Of a stretch of DNA of 64,000 bases, positions 57,481 to 64,000 are shown piece by piece. This DNA comes from Ruminococcus difficilis (GTDB lineage Bacteria > Bacillota_A > Clostridia > Oscillospirales > Acutalibacteraceae). How positions within the stretch are numbered: the first letter of the stretch is position 1; each line of letters begins with the position of its first letter. Both the position numbers and the translations under genes were made by a program. The stretch lies in assembly GCF_016680995.1 (NCBI RefSeq), contig NZ_JAEQMG010000035.1, positions 62,001 to 126,000 on the forward strand, given 5' to 3'. The notes under the pieces were generated by a model. It did not search any database, was not told where the DNA came from, and saw only the letters and a list, made by a program, of their open reading frames with translations.

Positions 57481-58497
57481 ATGGATAGTATGATTTATGC
57501 GGACAATCTGCGGAAAGAATTTAAAAAGATCATCAAGGAGCCCGGACTGAAAGGATCGGTCAAATCCCTTTTTCATCCGAAAAAAGAGATCGTCAAGGCG
57601 GTGGACGGCATATCGTTTGAAGTGCCGAAGGGTGAGATCCTCGGCTTTATCGGACCCAACGGCGCCGGCAAAAGCACGGTCATCAAGATGCTGACCGGTA
57701 TCCTGATGCCTACCTCGGGGATGTGCCGCATCAACGGCAAGATCCCGCAGGAGGATCGAAAGAACTATGTGCGCGAGATCGGCGTGGTATTCGGTCAGCG
57801 TACACAGCTGTGGTGGGATCTGGCGCTCAGGGAGACCTATGCCGTATTAAAAGAGATCTATCAGGTGCCGGACGATCAGTATCAAAAGCGCATGGCGTTT
57901 CTTAACGAGGTGCTCGAGCTCGACAGCTTTATCACCAGCCCCGTTCGTACCCTGTCGCTCGGACAGCGGATGCGCGCCGATATCGCCGCGTCGCTGCTCC
58001 ATTCACCGAAGGTATTGTTTTTGGACGAGCCGACCATCGGTCTGGACGTCGTCGTCAAGGATAATATCCGCAACGCGATCATGAAGATCAACAAAGAAGA
58101 GGGCACGACCGTGATCCTCACCACCCACGACCTTGCGGATATCGAGCTGTTGTGCGAGCGTATCGTGATGATAGACAAGGGCAAAAAGGTGTTTGACGGC
58201 GGGCTTTCGGAGTTGAAGCGCAATTTCGGCGATGTGCGCACGCTCGAATTCGAGCTGGTCAACGCGCCCGATTTCAAGCTGCTCGATTATCACCGCCGCT
58301 TTCATTTGACAGAGGATGAGCTCAGCGCCGAGCGTGACGGCAGTTTGGCGCGCGTGCGCTTCGATACCGCCAAGGTGAGCGTGGAGGACGTCGTTTCCTA
58401 TACCTTGTCGACCGTCCATGTCAAGGATCTGAATATCAAGGGCGTCGAGATCGAAGAGATCATCAAGCGCCTGTACCGCCGTGAGGTGAGCCTATGA
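57481..58497 (+). CDS. ABC transporter ATP-binding protein
   Basis: 338 aa. Walker A is GPNGAGKST (58-66), the signature is LSLGQRMRADIAA, Walker B is VLFLDEPTIGLD and the switch His is in LTTHD. The first 40 residues (KIIKEPGLKGSVKSLFHPKK) are the loop typical of the COG4586 group of uncharacterised ABC-2-type exporters. The C-terminal 100 residues form an accessory domain. It overlaps the first permease gene by four bases. The substrate is unknown. Confidence 0.92.
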   Translation: MDSMIYADNLRKEFKKIIKEPGLKGSVKSLFHPKKEIVKAVDGISFEVPKGEILGFIGPNGAGKSTVIKMLTGILMPTSGMCRINGKIPQEDRKNYVREIGVVFGQRTQLWWDLALRETYAVLKEIYQVPDDQYQKRMAFLNEVLELDSFITSPVRTLSLGQRMRADIAASLLHSPKVLFLDEPTIGLDVVVKDNIRNAIMKINKEEGTTVILTTHDLADIELLCERIVMIDKGKKVFDGGLSELKRNFGDVRTLEFELVNAPDFKLLDYHRRFHLTEDELSAERDGSLARVRFDTAKVSVEDVVSYTLSTVHVKDLNIKGVEIEEIIKRLYRREVSL

Positions 58498-59321
58498 GTC
58501 GGATCAAACGCTTTTTCCGTACCTATAAGCCGTTCACCCGCGCCGGGATGCAGGAGATGATCGCCTACCGCGCGAATTTTATCTGTCACCTGATCGGCGA
58601 GATCATGGCGGCGTTCATCATGTACTTTGTATGGAAGGCGGTCTTTCTCAGCTCCGACAGCGAAACCTTCATGGGCTTTACCATGGAGGATATGGTGGTC
58701 TATATCTTCATCACCTTTCTGACGGGCTACATGACCTACTCCGACGGCGCGTTCGCGGTAGGTGAGGAGATCATCGACGGCTCCATCGCCATGCGGATGA
58801 TCAAGCCGTGTTCCTTTGAGATGTGCTTTCTGTTTCAGGAGCTGGGCAGTCGGTTGATCTCGATCTCGATGATCTTTGTGCCGATGGTAGCCGGCGTGGA
58901 GATCTACCGCTATGCCGTTTGCGGCGAAGTGCGTTTTCAGATCGGTTACTTTTTATTATATATCGTCAGTCTGCTGTTGGCTTACATGATCTCTTTCTAT
59001 TTTAATGTATGCTACGGCTTCATGGCGTTCTTTTTCAAGAATCTGTGGGGCACGACGCTGATCAAGGAAACGCTGGTTTCCTTCCTGTCGGGCGCGATCA
59101 TCCCGCTCGCGTTCATGCCGTCGGGACTGGCGGCGGTGTTGAACATCCTGCCGTTCGCGTCGCTGTCGTATACGCCCGTGATGATCTACATGGGGATGTA
59201 TTCGACGTCACAGATCCTGTGGAGCTTCGGGCTGCAGATCTTTTGGGTCATCGTGATGTACGGCGTTACCAAGCTGATCTGGCACAGCGCGGTCAGGCAC
59301 CTTTCGGTGCAGGGAGGTTGA
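58494..59321 (+). CDS. ABC-2-type permease (first)
   Basis: 275 aa with six predicted helices, starting KRFFRTYKPFTRAGMQEMIA YRANF. This is typical of the COG4587 permeases that pair with the preceding ATPase. TYSDGAFAVGEEIIDGSIAM and MRMIKPCSFE are characteristic (RPxS-like motif). It overlaps the ATPase gene and is followed three bases later by the second permease. Confidence 0.88.
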   Translation: MSRIKRFFRTYKPFTRAGMQEMIAYRANFICHLIGEIMAAFIMYFVWKAVFLSSDSETFMGFTMEDMVVYIFITFLTGYMTYSDGAFAVGEEIIDGSIAMRMIKPCSFEMCFLFQELGSRLISISMIFVPMVAGVEIYRYAVCGEVRFQIGYFLLYIVSLLLAYMISFYFNVCYGFMAFFFKNLWGTTLIKETLVSFLSGAIIPLAFMPSGLAAVLNILPFASLSYTPVMIYMGMYSTSQILWSFGLQIFWVIVMYGVTKLIWHSAVRHLSVQGG

Positions 59322-59324
59322 GAG

Positions 59325-60116
59325 ATGAAAAGATATTTACGCCTCCACCGCATTTTTGTTGTCCAATATCTGAAAAAACTGATGGAATACAAGGTGGATT
59401 TCCTGCTCGGCGCGATCGGTCTGCTGATTACGCAGGCGATCCAGATCCTGTTCCTCGGCATCATTTTCAGTCAGATCCCTTCGCTGATCGGCTATACCTT
59501 TCCGCAGATCCTGTTCATCTACGGCTTTTCGCTGATCCCGAAGTCGCTGGATCACCTTCTGACCGATAACCTGTGGATGGTGGGATACCGCATTGTCCGC
59601 AAGGGCGAATTCGATAAATACCTGACGCGTCCTATCAACACGCTGTTCCATGTCATTTCGGAAAACTTCTGCGTCGACGCGTTCGGCGAGATGCTGTCCT
59701 GTATCCTGCTGCTCGGCTATTCCGTTCCGCAGCTCGATATGCCGTTTCACTGGTACACGCTACCGCTGGCGTTGGTCGCGGTCGTATTCGCGACGCTGAT
59801 CTACACCTCGCTGAAGATCATGACCGCGGCGATCGCGTTCTGGACAAAAGCGAGCGGTCATATCATCCATATGCTGTATATGGTCAATGACTTCTCCAAA
59901 TACCCGGTCACCATCTATAATAAGGCGGTGCAGACGATCATCACCTATGTGATCCCGTTCGCCTTTACCGCGTATTTTCCGGCGAGTTACTTTCTGACCG
60001 GTAAAAATCCGCTGTTCTGTATCGGCGGCACGGTGATCGCGGGAACGGTACTGTTCACGCTCGCCGTGTTTGTCTGGAACAGGGGACTGCGGGCATATGA
60101 GTCCGCGGGTTCGTAG
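59325..60116 (+). CDS. ABC-2-type permease (second)
   Basis: 263 aa, six predicted helices, with GEFDKYLTRPINTLFHVISE (LxRPxN motif), typical of COG3694. It forms a heteromeric exporter with the two genes upstream, probably for a peptide, glycan or lipid, unspecified. GAGGTTGAGAG precedes ATG 59325. Confidence 0.88.
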   Translation: MKRYLRLHRIFVVQYLKKLMEYKVDFLLGAIGLLITQAIQILFLGIIFSQIPSLIGYTFPQILFIYGFSLIPKSLDHLLTDNLWMVGYRIVRKGEFDKYLTRPINTLFHVISENFCVDAFGEMLSCILLLGYSVPQLDMPFHWYTLPLALVAVVFATLIYTSLKIMTAAIAFWTKASGHIIHMLYMVNDFSKYPVTIYNKAVQTIITYVIPFAFTAYFPASYFLTGKNPLFCIGGTVIAGTVLFTLAVFVWNRGLRAYESAGS

Positions 60117-60155
60117 CGGAACATTCGCAAGTATTGTACAATAAGGTTGATATAG

Positions 60156-61247
60156 ATGAAAAATCCGTTTATCTGTTATTCCGATGAGGACAAAACCGAA
60201 TATTTATCCCCACGCTGTTCGCTCAACCGCGCGGTACTCAAAAAGCTCCCCTTGTACGGGATCGAAGATGAGATCGAGGGGATGGGATTCAACGAGATCT
60301 TCTCCACACCCGCGATCGTCGCTTGTATCAGACGCGTGTCGCGCCGCTACGGGATCGATCTGAGCGAGGAGCCAGATTACAGATTGCCGCAGATCTTGAA
60401 TGAGTCGCTCGAGTCCGACGACGCGCGCTATCGTCAGATGGCGGCACGCGTGGTCAAGCAATTCGGCAACCGCCTCGGACTGTTGCTGTTGGCGCTCAAA
60501 AAAGGGGAGCGGGAAAATCGTCTGGCGCGTGACGATTGGGATGACGCCTGTTGGGAATACTGGCGGTCGCTCAAGACCGTCATCCTCACCGGCGGTCTGG
60601 CAAGTTCGATGATGGGCAGACGCTTCAAAGAAGACATCCAGACGATCTTTGATAGCGCGGGCGAAAAGCCGTACCACATCATGCTCTTTGATAACGGTAC
60701 CTATATCGGCGTGATGGGGCTGGCGCAAAAGCTGATGAAGAATGATACATCATGTTTGGTGCTGGATTTCGGGCATACGGGGATCAAGCGCGCGGTCATC
60801 AAAAAATCCGGCGGCGAGATCGCGGAGTTCACCGCGCAGGAGAGCCTGCCGTCCCTGCATATGAAGAGCCATTTTGACAGTGAAGATGAGAAACGCCGCG
60901 AGGCGATTGAGCTGCACCGCTATATCGTCAACACGATCGCCGCGTCATATCGTGCCGCCGATCCCGCGGCGTTGGATGATACGATCCTGATCAGCATCGC
61001 CAACTACACGCACAACGGCTTGCTGAACGGCGAGCGCGGCGGTTACGCAAAGCTCTGCGTCATCGATCCGGACTATGCCGCCGTGTTGGAGGATGACCTT
61101 TCGGGAGAACTGCACCGAGATATCAAGGTCAGGCTGGTGCATGACAGCACCGCGTCGGCGCTGTATTTCGCGGACGTCGATCGATCGGTGTGCATTACCC
61201 TCGGTACCGGCTTCGGCGTAGGGTTCACGGATATCGAGATACAATAA
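60156..61247 (+). CDS. ROK-like (ASKHA) protein with swapped lobe order
   Basis: 363 aa. Residues about 85-195 resemble the C-terminal lobe of ROK sugar kinases: SDDARYRQMAARVVKQFGNR, LKTVILTGGLASSMMGRRFK, IGVMGLAQKLM. Residues 200-363 resemble the N-terminal lobe: LVLDFGHTGIKRAV (phosphate-1; D204), HDSTASALYF (candidate base D330), ITLGTGFGVGF (phosphate-2; 347-357), where the protein ends. So the motif order is permuted relative to ROK. The zinc CxC motif is absent, and the fourth residue of DxGGT is His. GTTGATATAG precedes ATG 60156. It follows the exporter genes. Activity is uncertain. Confidence 0.8.
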   Translation: MKNPFICYSDEDKTEYLSPRCSLNRAVLKKLPLYGIEDEIEGMGFNEIFSTPAIVACIRRVSRRYGIDLSEEPDYRLPQILNESLESDDARYRQMAARVVKQFGNRLGLLLLALKKGERENRLARDDWDDACWEYWRSLKTVILTGGLASSMMGRRFKEDIQTIFDSAGEKPYHIMLFDNGTYIGVMGLAQKLMKNDTSCLVLDFGHTGIKRAVIKKSGGEIAEFTAQESLPSLHMKSHFDSEDEKRREAIELHRYIVNTIAASYRAADPAALDDTILISIANYTHNGLLNGERGGYAKLCVIDPDYAAVLEDDLSGELHRDIKVRLVHDSTASALYFADVDRSVCITLGTGFGVGFTDIEIQ

Positions 61248-61443
61248 GCGGTTGAGATTGCCACGGCTTATGCAAGCCTCGCAATGACAAAATGTATGCG
61301 GTTGAGATTGCCACGGCTTATGCAAGCCTCGCAATGACAAAATGTATGCGGTCGAGATTGCCACGGCTTTTGGAAGCCTCGCAATGACAAAATGTATGCG
61401 GTTGAGATTGCCACGGCTTTTGCAAGCCTTGCAATGACGAAAT
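61248..61443. repeat. Four tandem copies of a 50-bp REP-like unit
   Basis: The unit is GCGGTTGAGATTGCCACGGC, TTATGCAAGCCTCGCAATGA, CAAAATGTAT. Copies start at 61248, 61298, 61348 and 61398; the last is shortened. It begins at the stop codon of the ROK-like gene. Single units, in either direction, occur at about 4303, 5600, 25405 and 37735. 61444-61640 is AT-rich without a credible gene. Confidence 0.93.
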
Positions 61444-61653
61444 GGTTAGGGAAGAGGTGTTTCGTTTCGGAACGCCTCTTATTTCTATTTTAGAATTATA
61501 TATGCATAATCACATTTTCGGTGTTCGGGTACAATCGTTTTTGTACAAACAAAAACTTTCTTTGTCATTATTAACAAAAATAAGACAAAAAGATTGTGCA
61601 AAACATCGTGACGAAATATTCTGTTTTTCATTTATTTATTTTTGAGGTTATGC

Positions 61654-61659
61654 TATAAT
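61654..61659 (+). promoter_or_regulatory. Extended -10 of the pullulanase gene
   Basis: TGCTATAAT with TATAAT at 61654-61659 and only a weak -35 (TTTATT). The start codon is 74 bp further. Confidence 0.6.
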
Positions 61660-61732
61660 GGTTGTAACTGGATTAGTATGTGGTTTTGCATGCCGATCCA
61701 TAGTACGTATTCTTTATGAAGGAGAGGATTAC

Positions 61733-64000
61733 ATGAAAATTCGTAGGATTATCTCCATAGCTCTGGCTGTACTGATGCTGATGTCAGTATTCACCGTAGC
61801 GGCTTCTGCCGCTGAGGCGGATCTGGCCGACACCGGTTATTCCAACCAGTCCTATCTCGAGAACTACGCCGCACAGGCGGCTAAGGAGAAGAATCTCGGC
61901 GCGACCTATACGCCGTCTGCCACTACCTTTAAGGTGTGGGCTCCCGAAGCTACCTCTGTGATGGTAAAAATGTTTACCACCGGTACCGACGCTGAGTCGG
62001 GCGCTGCCGTTCTCGGCACCTCCGCCATGACTTATGACAGCACCACCGGTATCTGGTCCCTGACTAAGTCCGGCGACCTCAAAAACACCTATTACACCTA
62101 TCTCGTTACACGCAACGGCGTTGTCAGCGAGACCGTTGACCCGTATGCAAAGGGCGTCGGCGCGAACGGCGACCGTTCCATGGTCGTTGACCTCGATTCC
62201 ACAGACCCCGCAGGTTGGGATCAGGACAGCCACGTGCTGTTCAACAACCCCGGCGAGGCTGTCGTATGGGAGATCCACGTTCGTGATTTCTCCATCGATG
62301 TTTCTTCCGGCGTAAGTGAAGAAAATCGCGGTAAGTATCTCGCGTTCACCGAGGGTAACACCACCGTCAACGGCGAAGGCGCTGTTGCTTCCTGTGTTGA
62401 CTATCTGGTCGAGCACAACGTCAACTGCGTACAGCTGATGCCTGTCGAGGACTTTGCGTCTATCGACGAGACCGATAACCAGACCAAGCGCAACTGGGGT
62501 TATGATCCCAAGAACTATAACGTTCCCGAAGGCTCTTACTCCTCCGATCCTTATGACGGCAACACCCGTATCAAGGAGTTCAAGATGCTGGTTCAGGCGC
62601 TGCATGACCGCGGTATCTCCGTCGTTATGGACGTTGTTTACAACCATACCTTCGTTCGTGAGGGCTCTCCGTTCTCCAAGACAGTTCCGAAATACTTCTA
62701 TCGTATGTCCAATATGGCAGGCAACACCTATCATAACGGTTCCGGCCTGGGCAACGTTCTCTCTTCCGAGAAGGCAATGACCCGCCAGTATATCCAGGAT
62801 TCTCTGCTTTACTGGGCAAATGAGTATCATATCGACGGTTTCCGTTTCGACCTGATGGGCTGCTTCGACACCAACTCCGTCAAGGCTTGGAGATCCGCTC
62901 TTGACCAGGTCGATTCCCGTATTCTGATGTACGGCGAGCCTTGGGCAGGCGGTTCCGACATCGGTATCAACAACGCTGTCAACAAGGGCAACATCGCTTC
63001 TCTGACCAGAGTCGGCGGCTTCAACGAAGGCTACTCCGACGCGCTCAAGGGCAGCCATGAGACCGCTACCGGTACCGGCTTCCTCAACGGCGGCTCCGCT
63101 ACCGAGGTCCTGAAGGCTGCGGGCGGTACCGCGACCGATTTCTCCGGCGCTAAGCCCGAGCAGATGATCCAGTACACCGATAACCATGATAACTTCACGC
63201 TCTTTGATAAGATCTTAGCGGCGAACAGAACCTCCGGCTTCAAGACCGGTAAGGACGATCCCACTCTGTACAACACCAACAAGAACATCGTTGAGACCAC
63301 CGACGCCAAGGTGCTCGGTCAGGTCAAGCTCGGTTTGACCTCCGCTCTGACCGCTCAGGGTATTCCGTTCACCGTAGCGGGTACCGAGTTCTGCCGCACC
63401 AAGTACGGCGATCAGAACTCCTACCGTTCACCTGACAACATGAACGCGATCAACTGGAGCCGCGCTTCCAAGTATAAGGCGGTTTCCGATTACTATGCAG
63501 GCCTTGTCGCGATCCGTAAGGCTGTTTCCGCTTTCGGCGACACCACCGCTAACAATATTTCCACCGTTTCCGGCTGCACTGCATGGCAGATCACCAACAA
63601 CAAGTCCGGCGAATGGAACAAGGTCATCGTCGCGCTGAACAACTCCGATTCCGCGAAGTCGATCAGCCTGTCCGGTTCCTGGAATGTTGTCGCTAACGGC
63701 ACCAAGGCCGGTACCACTTCTTTGGGCACCGCTTCCGGTTCCTACAGCGTTCCCGCATGGAGCAGCGTGGTCCTCGTTGACTCTGCTTCCTTCGGCAACT
63801 ACAGCCAGCCCGCTCTCGGCACCTCTAAGCTGACCGTTGAGCATTACACCCGTGATTCCGCTTCCGGCTCCTACAGCAAGGCTAAGACCGAGAAGTTTGA
63901 GTACAAAGAGAACCAGACATGGCGTGCGTCTCAGGATCTTTCCATCCTGTTTGACCATACCCTGACCAACACCGAGTCTACCGCTTCCGGTAACGCTACC
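61733..64000 (+). CDS. Secreted type I pullulanase (runs off the right edge)
   Basis: The first 756 codons are present. MKIRRIISIALAVLMLMSVF TVAASAAEA is a Sec signal, with cleavage after about residue 26. A CBM48 domain lies at about 55-155. GH13 motifs follow: VVYNHTF (302-308), DGFRFDLMG (nucleophile D373), GEPWAGG (acid E402), YTDNHDN (D486). A C-terminal beta domain runs to about 690, then further sequence with a SxxxxYTRDSASGSYSKAK stretch. The YNWGYDP-type motif is NWGYDPKNY, the type I pullulanase mark. It debranches alpha-1,6 bonds of starch or glycogen. Missing 3' sequence may hold a binding or dockerin domain. GGAGAGG precedes ATG 61733. Confidence 0.95.
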   Translation, partial: MKIRRIISIALAVLMLMSVFTVAASAAEADLADTGYSNQSYLENYAAQAAKEKNLGATYTPSATTFKVWAPEATSVMVKMFTTGTDAESGAAVLGTSAMTYDSTTGIWSLTKSGDLKNTYYTYLVTRNGVVSETVDPYAKGVGANGDRSMVVDLDSTDPAGWDQDSHVLFNNPGEAVVWEIHVRDFSIDVSSGVSEENRGKYLAFTEGNTTVNGEGAVASCVDYLVEHNVNCVQLMPVEDFASIDETDNQTKRNWGYDPKNYNVPEGSYSSDPYDGNTRIKEFKMLVQALHDRGISVVMDVVYNHTFVREGSPFSKTVPKYFYRMSNMAGNTYHNGSGLGNVLSSEKAMTRQYIQDSLLYWANEYHIDGFRFDLMGCFDTNSVKAWRSALDQVDSRILMYGEPWAGGSDIGINNAVNKGNIASLTRVGGFNEGYSDALKGSHETATGTGFLNGGSATEVLKAAGGTATDFSGAKPEQMIQYTDNHDNFTLFDKILAANRTSGFKTGKDDPTLYNTNKNIVETTDAKVLGQVKLGLTSALTAQGIPFTVAGTEFCRTKYGDQNSYRSPDNMNAINWSRASKYKAVSDYYAGLVAIRKAVSAFGDTTANNISTVSGCTAWQITNNKSGEWNKVIVALNNSDSAKSISLSGSWNVVANGTKAGTTSLGTASGSYSVPAWSSVVLVDSASFGNYSQPALGTSKLTVEHYTRDSASGSYSKAKTEKFEYKENQTWRASQDLSILFDHTLTNTESTASGNAT

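Noticed and set aside
61248..61443. Possible CRISPR array (regular 50-bp period)
   Set aside because: The repeats are directly adjacent without unique spacers, and the unit occurs singly elsewhere as a REP-like sequence. No cas gene is present.
61442..61645. 67-aa ORF before the pullulanase gene
   Set aside because: AT-rich, without ribosome binding site, beginning in the tandem repeat; composition is unlike neighbouring genes.
61784..63187. 467-aa minus-strand ORF at the right end
   Set aside because: Antisense shadow of the pullulanase gene; the plus strand has a signal peptide and all GH13 motifs.

Overview
The window looks like chromosome of an anaerobic, Gram-positive clostridial bacterium, most likely an Oscillospiraceae/Ruminococcus-type gut organism. 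This is inferred from gene content and no database was consulted. Pointers are an electron-bifurcating-type [FeFe] hydrogenase with a sensory hydrogenase cluster, an oxygen-sensitive class III ribonucleotide reductase, the Firmicutes GlgC/GlgD pair, RNase Y, lipoproteins, strong Shine-Dalgarno sites and GC-rich coding sequence.

Layout. 1-2055: the 5' part of murI (minus), an unknown gene and a DUF3592 membrane protein. 2596-7102: rpmG-secE-nusG-rplK-rplA-rplJ-rplL, interrupted by three repeat blocks and not followed by rpoB. 7103-9690: repeats, plus a 0.95-kb inverted-repeat element that carries one small ORF. 9691-14695 (minus): hydrogenase operon hydC / HATPase / 2Fe-2S protein / hydB / hydA. 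16052-20024 (minus): accessory cluster of two DRTGG proteins, a HATPase, a sensory-type hydrogenase, an unknown protein and a PHP protein. 20657-23772 (minus): nrdD-nrdG with a tandem NrdR-like box. 24841-27940 (minus): a DUF4190-like protein, putP and a TetR regulator whose presumed operator also occurs at putP. 28753-38467 (plus): alr, polA, a low-Mr phosphatase, rimI, tsaD, two transglutaminase-like lipoproteins, ruvX and a DUF896 protein. 38878-43332 (minus): an O-antigen-ligase-like protein, a Zn/Cd P-type ATPase and its ArsR-type regulator. 43587: a HAD hydrolase. 44557-50809 (minus): glgB-glgC-glgD-glgA. 51161-53714: two paralogous membrane proteins. 54293: rny. 56074-57250 (minus): a radical-SAM protein and a DUF6514-like protein. 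57481-60116: a three-gene ABC exporter. 60156: a ROK-like protein whose two lobes are in swapped order. 61733 to the edge: a secreted type I pullulanase.

Physiology. Extracellular alpha-glucan debranching (pullulanase) and glycogen storage (glgBCDA) fit a starch-using fermenter. HydABC would dispose of electrons as H2, and the HydS-like protein with PHP, DRTGG and HATPase partners could sense H2 or redox state.

The least ordinary part is between the genes. Almost every gap is filled with short palindromic elements in several families. Arrays of 7-bp tandem repeats of different sequence bound many blocks in inverted orientation. Within each family the frame is conserved while hairpin stems are rewritten on both sides, which keeps pairing. 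A two-hairpin repeat occurs as three 89-nt and two 184-nt copies, all on the same strand. I saw no tRNA, rRNA, CRISPR array or transposase gene.
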